NCBI RefSeq assembly: GCF_000346485.2 | Contig: NZ_KQ976354.1 | Coordinates: 6,299,510 to 6,351,255, forward strand | Direction of reading: 5' to 3' | DNA: 51,746 bases | Source of the DNA: Scytonema hofmannii PCC 7110 | GTDB taxonomy: Bacteria > Cyanobacteriota > Cyanobacteriia > Cyanobacteriales > Nostocaceae | Shown here: one piece after another, positions 17,991 through 27,263 of the stretch | Position numbering within the stretch: position 1 is the stretch's first letter | Layout of the letters: the number at the start of each line of letters is the position of its first letter | Translations under genes and position numbers: made by a program | Notes under the pieces: model-generated | Told to the model about the DNA's origin: nothing | Databases searched by the model: none | What the model saw: only the letters and a program-made list of their open reading frames with translations

Positions 17991-18128
17991 CTACTTTTTT
18001 TTAGGCAACTGTTGTATGGGCTGAGATGGTTCAAGTAATTTGAGGCGATTGGTGTTGCTAGAAGAATCGACTCGGGAAATGAGTTCCTGGAGGCGATCGC
18101 TGCTGCCATTCTGTTTTTGTCTAGACAT
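17991..18128 (-). CDS. Small basic protein, 45 aa, unknown
   Basis: An ATG at 18128 is preceded by a strong AAAGGAGC eight bases upstream, better than many larger genes here. The 45-residue product starts MSRQKQNGSSDRLQELISRV, has a helix-prone middle, and ends PIQQLPKKK. It is soluble, Ser/Gln-rich and basic at both ends, with no signal peptide or membrane span. I recognise no family. The ribosome binding site and sensible composition are the case for it; no neighbour suggests a role. Confidence 0.5.
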   Translation of the reverse strand: MSRQKQNGSSDRLQELISRVDSSSNTNRLKLLEPSQPIQQLPKKK

Positions 18129-18406
18129 AAGTTTTAGCTCCTTTGTGGTAGATACCCTAATAGAAAATCGAAGAAATTAAAATTATACATCAAATACGGT
18201 TTTTTTAGCAAGACCCGGAATTAATATTGGATCTTCCTACTTATGATGTATCATCATTTGTGCATTTGGCGATGGTACTCCCGATACTATTTTGTGAAAA
18301 AAAGATGAAGAAAATGTGATGATTTGAATTTGTACGCAAATTTTACTACGTTTTCGTCACACATTAGGGATTTCCAGGAAATAAATTACCCCATGTTGTA
18401 GGATGG

Positions 18407-18505
18407 GCGTCAAGGCCCGTCTTATATATAGTGGCGTCAAGGCCCGTCTTATATATAGTGGCGTCAAGGCCCGTCTTATATATAGTGGCGGGCCTTGACG
18501 CCCGC
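18407..18505. repeat. 27-bp tandem repeat (three copies) plus inverted copy
   Basis: Three perfect copies of a 27-bp unit (GCGTCAAGGCCCGT followed by CTTATATATAGTG) occupy 18407-18487. They are followed by an inverted, modified half-unit (GGGCCTTGACGCCC, ending near 18503). The last unit and the inverted part can form a strong G+C-rich hairpin. Confidence 0.92.
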
Positions 18506-19430
18506 ACCACAAGAAATTTTGGGATATTTTTTTATTTGGAAGTCCCTTATCTATTGAGTGGCAGAAAGCCCGATCTTCGTAGCATAGCTCGGTTTTTCAA
18601 CTCAGAGTATGCCTTAACCAATGGACTCCAGTTAGAAACTGTATGACGAGCGGGGAACATTTTTGGTTACCTTTATTTTTAATAAAAATCATTTTTTGGT
18701 AAGTAAATATAGCTAATTCTATAGGACTCCTATTTAATTATCGAAGAGACGCGGGACGTAGCGACTCTCCGCGTCTCCGTGCTCTCTGCGCCAGAGCGGT
18801 TTAAAAGTAATTTATTTAACCGCCGAGACGCAGAGTACGCAGAGGTAAGAGGAGAGAGAGCTATTGATTGCTTGAAGTTTTTATCCACCTTGACAGGGCT
18901 AGTAGGGCTAAAGCCCACCACAAGCTTTATGTGTGCGGCATAGCCCTATCTACAGTACTGAGATTTTTTCATAAATCATTTATGATTCCTATAGTTTTTT
19001 TGAAAAACTGTATCTTTGATCTCCGTGGTTTCTTTAAATTATCATTAATGATGTTATCTTTACTTAAGTATTTAAATCGACTATCGTAATTATACGGTGA
19101 AATGCATTAAAAAGACGTCTTTAATAGAACTTATTTTTAATCAAAAATTTATGTAAATATCTATTTTTCCTATGCTATTACTGTATTAAGCAATCTACAG
19201 TGTAGGTTAAATAAAAATGCAAGAACTGCTCGACAAAGCTTGATTCAATGAAATATATAGAAGTAGCCACCAACAGAAAATGATGAGTTAAAAGTCGATC
19301 GCTTAAGGTAAATACTGAGTCTCTAAAGCTTGAGAATGCAGTATAGACTTCACAGAAGAAACAAGAAAATTCAGAAGATAATTGTGGCATCCCTATATTG
19401 CACGCAGATAGTAAGTACAGGGTAATTTTG
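18506..19430. other. Repeat-rich gap upstream of the polysaccharide cluster
   Basis: No supported ORF. It holds an imperfect palindrome with GACGCGGAGA/CGCAGAG-type arms (about 18745-18850), a CCACCTTGACAGGGCTAG repeat near 18886 also found at the 3' end of the Uma2 gene at 4529, and the 45-bp repeat 18950-18994 (inverse copy of 14795-14839). The last 250 bp, AT-rich, should contain the promoter of the polysaccharide cluster. Confidence 0.6.
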
Positions 19431-20672
19431 ATGCGTAAGCCTGTTTTGACCATTTTCTACCAATTTAATCCTTGGAATAGCACTATCGGTGGTATTCAAA
19501 CACTCATTAACACCTTCATTAAATATGCACCTAGCGAATTTGAAGTCAGACTTGTAGGGACAGGATGCGATAAGCCGGGTACGGCTTGCGCCAAAGGCGA
19601 TCGCCATCAAACTATTGGTCAATGGGAAGTGAAAGAATTTGCTGGTAAAAAAATTCGTTTTTTGCCTTTATTAGCATTGCAAAACGATAACGTGAGAAGT
19701 CGAATACCAACAACATTCAAGTATACAGCAGCTCTTTTAAGACATTATTGTGACTCCGACTTTCTACACTTCCATCGACTAGAACCAACGCTAGCATCGC
19801 TTCAGTGGCGGGGAGAGAAAACCCTGTTTATTCATAATGATATTCAAACACAAATGCAAGGAGTCGGTGACGCAAAAGCAATACTGTGGCGGAAATTTCC
19901 GACTGCTTATTTTGCCCTAGAAAAGTTGTTAGTACGTCAATTTAACCAAATCCTCTCATGCAACACTGATGCAACAGAGTTATACAAAGAGCGTTATCCA
20001 AAGATTGCAAATCGTGTTGCGTATATCAAAAATTCATTTGACAACGAAATTTTTTACCCCTTGAATTCCACAGAACGAGAAGTTCAAAGACGCGAACTAG
20101 CTACTAGGTTGGGGTTATCGGAAAACACGCGGTTTGTTTTATTTGCAGGGAGACTGCATCCACAAAAAGATCCCATTTTGCTAGTTCGTGCGATTTCTGC
20201 TTTAAGAGAAGCCAATATTCACCTACTTATAGCTGGAGATGGGGAGTTAACAGCAGAAGTCAGTGCGGAAATTGAGCGATTAGGTGTGTCTGATAGAGTC
20301 ACGATGTTGGGCGCACTGACTCAGAGTGAGTTAGCACATTTACATCGTATATGTCAAGTTTTCGTTCTAACGAGTGCTTATGAAGGTTTACCTTTGGTAG
20401 TTCTAGAAGCGCTTGCTAGTGGAACCCCAGTCGTGACAACTGAATGTGGTGATACTCCAAAATTACTGAAGCCAAATAGCGGAATTGTATGTTCTGAACG
20501 TACCCCAACTTGTATTGCGGATGCTTTAAACAACGTGCTCCTGCATCCAGAAAACTATCCTATCGATGCTTGCGTGCAGAGTGCAAACCCCTATGCTGCA
20601 AGTACTGTAGTCACTCAAGTTTTTCACCAGATGTGGCAGCGCTGGGAAGAGCGATGTCTTGCAGCTGGCTAA
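19431..20672 (+). CDS. Glycosyltransferase family 4
   Basis: I start at ATG 19431 (MRKPVLTIFYQFNPW); a TTG 33 bp upstream is less likely. The 413-residue protein has two Rossmann domains. The C-terminal half carries RFVLFAGRLHPQKDP and the nucleotide-sugar EX7E motif in EGLPLVVLEALASGTPVVTT, as in retaining GT-B family 4 enzymes. It is first in the exopolysaccharide cluster and probably adds a sugar to the lipid-linked repeat unit. In the N-terminal domain, residues about 46-58 (DKPGTACAKGDR) are an in-frame insertion of a 30-bp interspersed repeat in a surface loop. Donor and acceptor cannot be read. Confidence 0.9.
   Translation: MRKPVLTIFYQFNPWNSTIGGIQTLINTFIKYAPSEFEVRLVGTGCDKPGTACAKGDRHQTIGQWEVKEFAGKKIRFLPLLALQNDNVRSRIPTTFKYTAALLRHYCDSDFLHFHRLEPTLASLQWRGEKTLFIHNDIQTQMQGVGDAKAILWRKFPTAYFALEKLLVRQFNQILSCNTDATELYKERYPKIANRVAYIKNSFDNEIFYPLNSTEREVQRRELATRLGLSENTRFVLFAGRLHPQKDPILLVRAISALREANIHLLIAGDGELTAEVSAEIERLGVSDRVTMLGALTQSELAHLHRICQVFVLTSAYEGLPLVVLEALASGTPVVTTECGDTPKLLKPNSGIVCSERTPTCIADALNNVLLHPENYPIDACVQSANPYAASTVVTQVFHQMWQRWEERCLAAG
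19567..19605 (+). repeat. In-frame 30-bp hairpin repeat, one copy
   Basis: One unit starting GCGATAAGCCGGGTACGGCT and ending in the HIP1 octamer. The stem AAGCCG-GGTA-CGGCTT is fully paired. It encodes DKPGTACAKG inside the GT4 protein. Related copies lie at 22883 and 39124. Confidence 0.9.
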
Positions 20673-20760
20673 TCATTTTTTTGCCTAAAATTGCTGCATT
20701 GAGAGGCAGATAGGCACTTTATCTTCACGTACACCTAACAAATAATTTGGAGCAATACAA

Positions 20761-21951
20761 ATGAGTTTGAAAATTGCTGTTATTGGGGCAAAAGGACTGC
20801 CTCCCAAGCAGGGCGGTATCGAGCATTATTGTGCAGAAATTTATCCTCGCATGGTGGCACGAGGCAATGATGTCGATTTATTTGCTCGGTGTTCTTATAC
20901 TGAGAGTGGTTGGGCTGAACGTTACGAATTTCAAGGTGTGAGAGTTATCCCTCTACCTGGTTTGCAAATGAGAGGAATCGATGCCTTTGTGACATCGGCA
21001 TTAGGAGCGATCGCAACTTCGGGAAAAAAATACGATATTGTACATTTCCACGCTCTCGGTCCATCTTTATTTACCTTTTTACCCAAACTGGTTACCCCGG
21101 CAAAAGTTGTTGTCACCTGTCAGGGCTTGGATTGGCAACGTGCAAAATGGGGCAAATTTTCGACTCGGATGATTCAAATGGGAGAGAAAGCAGCCGTTCG
21201 GTTTGCTGATGGGCTGGTAGTAGTTTCTGATGCACTTCAAAATTATTTCTTACAAACTTACGATCGGGAAACAGTTTACATTCCCAACGGTCCTGCAACC
21301 TACGGTGAATCTGATCCAAAATTTACCTATGGCACTTCGCTGGGTTTAGAGCCAGAACGTTATATCTTATTTTTAGGCAGAATTGTACCGGAAAAACGTC
21401 CCGATCTACTTGTTGAAGCTTTTAGTCGCCTAAAACCTGCGGGATGGAAACTGGTATTAGCTGGAGGCGTGAGCGATACCAAAATATTCACTTCCCAAGT
21501 TCTGGAAAAGATTTCCAAGAATCACAATATGGTATTTGCAGGAGAACTTCAAGGTTCTCGACTATGGGAAATTGTCCGTGGAGCGGGTTTATTTGTTCTT
21601 CCTTCAGATTTGGAAGGATTACCTCTAGCTATGTTAGAAGCAATGCAGCAAGGAGTACCTGTAGTAGCCAGTGATATACCACCTCACCAGCAATTGATTG
21701 GTGAAGATCGGGGAATGTTGTTTGAAGCAGGAAATGTAGATTCTTGTATTCGTTCCCTAGACTGGGCGATTCATCATCATGACAAGATAAAGCTCATGGG
21801 TAACAAAGCACAAAAGTACGTGCAACAAAACTATAGCTGGGAACGGATTACAACCGAGAACCTCAAACTTTATGAAACTCTTTCTGGCTTACCTGGTGGA
21901 TACTTAAGCGAGAAAAACAAGAGTTTCCAGTTAAAACCAGCGAATACCTAG
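20761..21951 (+). CDS. Glycosyltransferase family 4
   Basis: The 396-residue GT-B enzyme opens with KIAVIGAKGLPPKQGGIEH, a marker of a cyanobacterial and actinobacterial GT4 subgroup (DUF1972-like N-terminus). It has GLVVVSDALQNYF, FLGRIVPEKRPDLLVEA and the EX7E motif in EGLPLAMLEAMQQGVPVVAS. It follows the first GT4 by 88 bp and precedes the GH74-like gene by 12 bp. Probably a second sugar-adding step on the cytoplasmic side; substrates unknown. Confidence 0.9.
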   Translation: MSLKIAVIGAKGLPPKQGGIEHYCAEIYPRMVARGNDVDLFARCSYTESGWAERYEFQGVRVIPLPGLQMRGIDAFVTSALGAIATSGKKYDIVHFHALGPSLFTFLPKLVTPAKVVVTCQGLDWQRAKWGKFSTRMIQMGEKAAVRFADGLVVVSDALQNYFLQTYDRETVYIPNGPATYGESDPKFTYGTSLGLEPERYILFLGRIVPEKRPDLLVEAFSRLKPAGWKLVLAGGVSDTKIFTSQVLEKISKNHNMVFAGELQGSRLWEIVRGAGLFVLPSDLEGLPLAMLEAMQQGVPVVASDIPPHQQLIGEDRGMLFEAGNVDSCIRSLDWAIHHHDKIKLMGNKAQKYVQQNYSWERITTENLKLYETLSGLPGGYLSEKNKSFQLKPANT

Positions 21952-21963
21952 TGGTGTACGCAG

Positions 21964-24327
21964 ATGTCGGTCATTAACTCAAGCATTTCACTGATGAAAG
22001 AAAGACAGCGTACATTATCTTTGAAAAGGTTGCTTTTACTGCTTCAAGCAGCCAAGATAACGGATGGGCAAGGTTTTTACGGAAAATCGAAAACACAAAC
22101 TGTATACTGGCTTTGCTTGTTTTTTACTGCTCAAATTTTCATATTATTATCAGTGATTTTTCTGAGAACAATAGTAGTGAAGAGTGCTAGTTTTGATAGT
22201 AAGACGAGATTGCAAATTCTTAAACCAAAGGTGACTTCTGAGTGGAAAAACGTTGCTATAGGAGGAGGAGGTTATGTCACTGATATCTATCTCCACCCCC
22301 AGGAATCAAGTTTGGTTTATATCAGAACAGATAATGGAGGATTCTTTCGGTGGAATCTCAAGGAAGAAAGCTGGATACCTCTGACAGACCATCTAACTTC
22401 TTTGGACATTAATTATTCTGGTGGAGAAGCATTAGCTGTCGATCCTAAAAATCCAAATGTTGTGTACATAGCTGCGGGTAAATATTTAGGGTCTCCAGGT
22501 GCAATCTTTAAGTCTCAAGATCGGGGTAAGACTTGGATAAAGTCAAATTTGCAAATACCAATGGGGGGTGATCTCAATAAGCGATGGACGGGGAATAGAT
22601 TGGTTGTTAGTCCAAGGGATTCCAATATCTTGTTATTTGGTTCCCGACAAAACGGTTTGTGGCGATCTAACGATGGTGGAACAAATTGGTTTCAAGTGAA
22701 GAGTTTACCCGCAAAACCTGACCCCAAAATTGGAATTTTAGCGATCGCTTTCGATCCAAAAGTACCCAATCAGGCTTACTTAAGCGCTTACGGAGATGGG
22801 GTATACCAATCCCAAGATGGGGGAATGAACTGGAGCAAAATACCTGGTAGCCCCGAAAAAGCTATGAAGTTAGCAGTCAGTTGCGATAAGCTCGGTACGG
22901 CTTGCGCCAAGGGCGATAAGCTGGGTACAGCTTGCGCTAAGAGCAAACGCACTTTGTATGTTACGAGTGCAAGTACTCCTGGTGTCAGCAAATTTGTCAA
23001 TGGAGCATGGCGCGATATCACCCCACCTTGGCTTACCCATAAGGTTTTCAATGGTTTGAGCACTCATCCAAAAAACCCTCAAGAAGTATTGGTTGCTTTA
23101 GGGGAAACTGGTTCTGCCAAAATCTTTCATTCCCACAATGGAGGAAACTCCTGGACGGAAAAAAGAGCCAAGATTCACAATACAGTGTCTTGGTGGTCTG
23201 AAAAATTTTTTAGCGACCATACCTCAGCCATTGAGTTTAACCCCCAAACCCCAAATCAAGTTTGGTTAACTGATTGGTTTGGAGTGTGGCGCACGGAGAA
23301 TATCAACACTGACCCCACCCTTTGGAAAAACTACACAAGAGGACACGAACAAGTTGTGACTTTCACTCTTGTTTCACCTCCTTCTGGGGCTTTGCTCTTA
23401 AGTGGGATTGCAGATGTAGAAGGGTTTTACCACAACTCTTTGTACGCTTATCCTAGAAAACGCCTTGAATATACTAAAGTAGGCTTTTTTCAAGAACACT
23501 TTCAAGATACTTACAGCATTGCTTACAGTGCTAATCAGCCAAAGTCTTTAGTCCGAGTAGGAGGCGATCGCTGGAACTCTAATTATGGTGGAGCGACTTC
23601 CAAAGATGGAGGCTTGACATGGCAGCAATTTCCTAAATTCCCGGCTAACACCATACCACTACGAGTCTCTAGCTCAGCAAACGATCCTAAAAACTTTGTA
23701 GTTGTTGTCAAAGAAGGGAAACCCTTGCAAACAAGAGATGGTGGGAAGTCTTGGCGAACAGTGTCTGGTTTACCAAATGGTTTCCCCGGACGTAAATTTC
23801 CCGGTCCTTGGATTTGGTCTCAACCCTTAACGGCTGATGGAGTCAAAGGAAATAGGTTTTACTACTACGCAGACGGTAAGTTTTACCGGAGTGATGATGG
23901 AGGTTTAACCTTTAGCCCCATTAATACCTCCTTACCAAAAGCAAATCATTTTTCAGTAAAAACTATGCCCCATGTTGAGGGAGAAGTTTGGGTTGGTTTA
24001 GACGAAAAAGGACTGTATCACTCTACAAATGGAGGTAAGACTTTTCACAAAATTCCTCAAGTTAAAAGAGCAAAACTGATCTCTTTAGGCAAAGCACCTC
24101 AAGATAGCTCTACCTCTGTTTTGTATCTTTACGGAACTGTAGCTAGCCAAACTGAAGGAATTTTCTCCTCTTTAGATAGGGGAAACAGTTGGAGAAGTAT
24201 CGCGGAACCTTCTACCCCTGTTGGAGAACAAGTGAATGTTTTAGAAGCCAGTCAACAACAATTTGGTTTAGTTTTTATTGGTACTAGTGGTAGAGGAGTT
24301 TATTTCCGACAAGTTTCTCACAAATAG
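21964..24327 (+). CDS. Membrane-anchored GH74-like beta-propeller protein
   Basis: The 787-residue protein has an N-terminal membrane anchor (about 41-68), then two seven-bladed-propeller-like regions. BNR/Asp-box patterns recur (S-x-D-x-G-x-x-W, e.g. SQDRGKTW, SNDGGTNW, SQDGGMNW). The opening of the extracellular part, GGGGYVTDIYLHP...YIRTDNGGFFRW...WIPLTD, follows the GH74 xyloglucanase signature. Both catalytic-type aspartates seem present: D123 in RTDNGG and D484 in SGIADVEGF. In this locus it probably trims or remodels the exported polysaccharide. An insertion of two 30-bp repeat units sits at about residues 308-327. Family placement is by motif; activity is inferred. Confidence 0.75.
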   Translation: MSVINSSISLMKERQRTLSLKRLLLLLQAAKITDGQGFYGKSKTQTVYWLCLFFTAQIFILLSVIFLRTIVVKSASFDSKTRLQILKPKVTSEWKNVAIGGGGYVTDIYLHPQESSLVYIRTDNGGFFRWNLKEESWIPLTDHLTSLDINYSGGEALAVDPKNPNVVYIAAGKYLGSPGAIFKSQDRGKTWIKSNLQIPMGGDLNKRWTGNRLVVSPRDSNILLFGSRQNGLWRSNDGGTNWFQVKSLPAKPDPKIGILAIAFDPKVPNQAYLSAYGDGVYQSQDGGMNWSKIPGSPEKAMKLAVSCDKLGTACAKGDKLGTACAKSKRTLYVTSASTPGVSKFVNGAWRDITPPWLTHKVFNGLSTHPKNPQEVLVALGETGSAKIFHSHNGGNSWTEKRAKIHNTVSWWSEKFFSDHTSAIEFNPQTPNQVWLTDWFGVWRTENINTDPTLWKNYTRGHEQVVTFTLVSPPSGALLLSGIADVEGFYHNSLYAYPRKRLEYTKVGFFQEHFQDTYSIAYSANQPKSLVRVGGDRWNSNYGGATSKDGGLTWQQFPKFPANTIPLRVSSSANDPKNFVVVVKEGKPLQTRDGGKSWRTVSGLPNGFPGRKFPGPWIWSQPLTADGVKGNRFYYYADGKFYRSDDGGLTFSPINTSLPKANHFSVKTMPHVEGEVWVGLDEKGLYHSTNGGKTFHKIPQVKRAKLISLGKAPQDSSTSVLYLYGTVASQTEGIFSSLDRGNSWRSIAEPSTPVGEQVNVLEASQQQFGLVFIGTSGRGVYFRQVSHK
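22883..22942 (+). repeat. In-frame 30-bp hairpin repeat, two copies
   Basis: Two tandem units encode DKLGTACAKG and DKLGTACAKS in the GH74-like protein. The first has a stem with one T-G wobble and one mismatch; the second has a perfect AAGCTG-GGTA-CAGCTT stem. They lie between two propeller strands, so probably in a surface loop. Confidence 0.9.
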
Positions 24328-24393
24328 ATTCTGTTCGTAGTAGCGCTTTAGCGCATACATCGCAATAAAAACAACTACAAACATCCCACTAGC

Positions 24394-25800
24394 ATGACTA
24401 AGACTGTAACAATTCCTAACTTTCATACCCCTTTAATTTCCAAAAAAATATTAAGTTTAATATCTTTTTGGCTGCTCGCAAACGTAACGATATGGGGAGT
24501 GGCTTTACTATACTTAAAACAAAAATCTCCTAGCTATAAAAGCCAGTGGACTATCTCTTTACCTGCTGCTAAATCATCTACAAAAGTTTCTGTACCTGGA
24601 ATTGGTGAAGCTTCTTCTTCCAGCGATTCTCCATTTGCAAGCCAGTCATCAGATCCCAGAGAAAACTACAAATTTATTGCTCAAACTGAAGAAGTTCTCA
24701 CAGCAGCAGCTCGCGAACTCAAAATACCTCCTAAGAAGTTTGGAAAACCAAAGATTAAAATTTTAGATAATACAACTCTCATACAGTTTGAAATCGAAGG
24801 AGATAGTCCAGAAGAGGCTCAAAAAAAGGCAATTGTTCTTCAAAAGACTTTGGAAGACCAATTAGACGAATTGAGAAAAGTAGAAATAGCCAAACAAGAC
24901 CAAAATTTGGAGGTTGTACTGGGTACAGCAGAGAAAAAATTGCAAGCAGCACAGCAACGCCTTGCTGAATATCAAACTCGTTCCCGTCTCAGTTCCAACG
25001 AACAGCTACAAGATCTATCTCAAAATATTGAAGCATTACGTCGCCAAAGAGCAGAAACTTTTGCTCAATTACGACTTGTCAGTGCTAGATTGAGACAACT
25101 TTCTGTAAGTTTAGGTTTATCGTCACAACAAGCAGTTGATGCTTTAACACTGCAATCCAATCAGGTATTTCAGCTTTACTTAACTGATTACGGCAAAGTC
25201 AGTGCAGAGTTAACTCATTTAAGTGCTAAATATTTAGTTTCTCACCCTGTAGTGATTACCAAGGAAGAAGAAAAAAACGCTGCTTTAACTGCACTGTTGC
25301 AGCAAGCAAAATCTTTGTTGGGACGCTCTGTTTCTTTATCATATCTACAACAATTAAATATTAGTGGTGGTGCTTCAGGAAACTCATCTGCACAAAGAGG
25401 GACGCTTTTCCAAGAATTAATTTCACTACAGACACAACAACAAGGACTGCAAGCCCAAGCTCAAGAGTTTGAAGAACAGATTAAGCAGCTCGAATCTAGA
25501 CTAACAATACTCACTCAGCAAGCTTCAAAATTAGACAATTTGCAACGGAATACCAAAATAGCAGAAGCTGTTTTTTCTTCTACTTTAACAAGATTGGATG
25601 TCAGCAAATCTAATATTACGGCTTCCTATCCACAAACTGTAGTTTTATCAAAGCCCAATTTACCAGAAGACGCTAGCGGACCTAAAGATAAAATTGTGCT
25701 GCTAGGTACAGTTATAGGCTCTCTATTTTTAACAACGGGAACAATATCTCTAGGATTAATTGCTAACAAAAATCAACGCATTAAACCCAGAAAATTGTAA
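24394..25800 (+). CDS. Wzz-like polysaccharide co-polymerase (no kinase domain)
   Basis: The 468-residue protein has two membrane spans, near residues 22-42 and at the C-terminus (IVLLGTVIGSLFLTTGTISLGLI). Between them lies a long periplasmic domain with extended coiled coils (about 155-390, rich in Gln/Leu/Glu). A proline-rich segment before the second span (KPNLPEDASGPK) matches the Wzz/GumC class. Such proteins set chain length and help export. No Walker-type tyrosine kinase domain follows, so regulation by a fused BY-kinase is absent. It precedes the polymerase-like gene. Confidence 0.85.
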   Translation: MTKTVTIPNFHTPLISKKILSLISFWLLANVTIWGVALLYLKQKSPSYKSQWTISLPAAKSSTKVSVPGIGEASSSSDSPFASQSSDPRENYKFIAQTEEVLTAAARELKIPPKKFGKPKIKILDNTTLIQFEIEGDSPEEAQKKAIVLQKTLEDQLDELRKVEIAKQDQNLEVVLGTAEKKLQAAQQRLAEYQTRSRLSSNEQLQDLSQNIEALRRQRAETFAQLRLVSARLRQLSVSLGLSSQQAVDALTLQSNQVFQLYLTDYGKVSAELTHLSAKYLVSHPVVITKEEEKNAALTALLQQAKSLLGRSVSLSYLQQLNISGGASGNSSAQRGTLFQELISLQTQQQGLQAQAQEFEEQIKQLESRLTILTQQASKLDNLQRNTKIAEAVFSSTLTRLDVSKSNITASYPQTVVLSKPNLPEDASGPKDKIVLLGTVIGSLFLTTGTISLGLIANKNQRIKPRKL

Positions 25801-25840
25801 ATCAAAATATCTATTTTTTTCATATAAAAAAGTCAAAAAA

Positions 25841-27097
25841 GTGAATCCCAACCCAATCAAGCCACAAAATTTACCTGAAGCTCTCATTTGGTACTACATT
25901 CTATTTACTTATCTTATATATTTACTGGGAGCGCAATTTTTAATAGCTCCAATTTTAGCTTCTTTTTTAGCCTTTTGCACATTTAAAAAATGGTGTCAAC
26001 AAAATGAGAATACTCCCTTAGAGGAAAGAGTAGAAATTTCAACTATCGTATGGATTTGGTTAATTGCTGTATTCATTATTGAAGTAGCTTTGATTGTTGG
26101 ACAATCCAATTTTGATTTGGGGATGGGACAAATTTTGAAATCCTCATTGAATTGGTATAGGACTTGGATGCTATTAGTTTTATTTCTAATCGCCGGTCAT
26201 CTTAATATCAGACCACAACTAGTTTATCGCTCTATTTGTATACTTGGATTTCAAACCTTAATTATAGTTTTTGTTGCCAATATCGCTAATCTTTTACATT
26301 TGCCTGATTTCTACTATCTTTCTCCATTAAAAATTTTTGGAGGTGTGCGAACTAGCTATGAAGTTTACTTATTTTATATTTTTGATGATGGTGAAAGACG
26401 CATGCAATTATTTGCTCCTTGGCCTCCTGCTTTAGGTATGATTGGTAATCTATATTTTTTTATTGCCTTACAAGAAAACAATAAAAAGTGGCGATTGGCT
26501 GGTATGGCTGGTAGCATCGCTATGATTGTTGTATCTGTATCTAGAGCAGGCTTTTTGTGCCTTCCCTTGGTTTTAGGTGTCAGGTGGTTATTAACAAATT
26601 TTCTACGTCCTTGGGTACAGTTAGCTACAGGTTGTGTGAGTACTGTAGCAACTATAGCTGCACCAACTTTAATAAATCTAATAACTACTTTTAAAGAAGA
26701 TTTGAGTAAGGCTCGTGCTGGTTCTTCAAAAGTACGCGAAACTCTACAACGCATGGCAATAGAACTTTGGTGGAATGAAGCTCCTATTTGGGGACATGGT
26801 CGTTTGGAAGAATCCGGTCCAGCACTTGTAGGGAAAATGCCAATTGGTTCTCATCATACCTGGTTTGGAATTTTATATGCTCACGGATTGGTTGGGTGTA
26901 TCGCCTTAGTCTTAGCTTTAATATCTAGTTTTGTTTACTTACTGATTCAGGTTAGAAATCACCATTTGGCTATGTTAGGACTGAGTATTCTTATAACTAT
27001 GATTTTCTTTAGTTTTGGAGAAAATATTGATGGTTTTACGTATGTATATTGGCCGGCATTACTAATTTTAGGTATGGCTTATGGTAAAAGCTCATAA
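25841..27097 (+). CDS. O-antigen polymerase/ligase-like membrane protein (Wzy/WaaL type)
   Basis: The frame is open from 25760, overlapping the previous gene; I favour the GTG at 25841 (VNPNPIKPQN), which avoids the overlap, though no clear ribosome binding site supports either. The 418-residue product has about ten membrane spans. A large extracytoplasmic loop holds GHGRLEESGPALVGKMPIGSHHTWFGILYAHG, the H-x-T/N-W/Y motif seen in O-antigen ligases and polymerases. It should join repeat units on the outer face of the membrane. Assigned by topology and this loop; Wzy versus ligase is undecided. Confidence 0.8.
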   Translation: MNPNPIKPQNLPEALIWYYILFTYLIYLLGAQFLIAPILASFLAFCTFKKWCQQNENTPLEERVEISTIVWIWLIAVFIIEVALIVGQSNFDLGMGQILKSSLNWYRTWMLLVLFLIAGHLNIRPQLVYRSICILGFQTLIIVFVANIANLLHLPDFYYLSPLKIFGGVRTSYEVYLFYIFDDGERRMQLFAPWPPALGMIGNLYFFIALQENNKKWRLAGMAGSIAMIVVSVSRAGFLCLPLVLGVRWLLTNFLRPWVQLATGCVSTVATIAAPTLINLITTFKEDLSKARAGSSKVRETLQRMAIELWWNEAPIWGHGRLEESGPALVGKMPIGSHHTWFGILYAHGLVGCIALVLALISSFVYLLIQVRNHHLAMLGLSILITMIFFSFGENIDGFTYVYWPALLILGMAYGKSS

Positions 27098-27102
27098 TAT
27101 GG

Positions 27103-27215
27103 CGTTTTATATAGCAGTGCTATTTGAGTTTTAAAAGTTTTCAACCGCAAAGACGCAAAGAGCGCAAAGAAAAGAGAGAGAAGAGAAATTTAAATTTTGT
27201 TTTGGATTGCTATTT
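27103..27215. repeat. Interspersed repeat with CCGCAAAGACGCAAAGAG arm
   Basis: A single-arm copy of the palindromic repeat family seen at 10741-10807 and 47841-47970. It is flanked by the ends ATATAGCAGTGCTATTTGAG and GGATTGCTAT, which resemble the ends of the 47.8 kb copy. It separates the polymerase gene from the next glycosyltransferase gene. Confidence 0.75.
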
Positions 27216-27263
27216 TTTTTGAAAAAACTTAGTTAAAAAGAAAATGTTTGGAGATTTAAAAAA

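Noticed and set aside
18407-18505. CRISPR with 27-bp repeats
   Set aside because: The copies are head-to-tail with no unique spacers.
18431-18646. 71-codon open frame
   Set aside because: Its first part is the 27-bp tandem repeat translated; no ribosome binding site and no protein-like pattern.
25760-25840. Earlier start for the polymerase-like gene, overlapping the co-polymerase gene
   Set aside because: The extra 27 residues are polar, have no ribosome binding site and overlap 41 bp of the previous gene; a GTG at 25841 gives a normal N-terminus.
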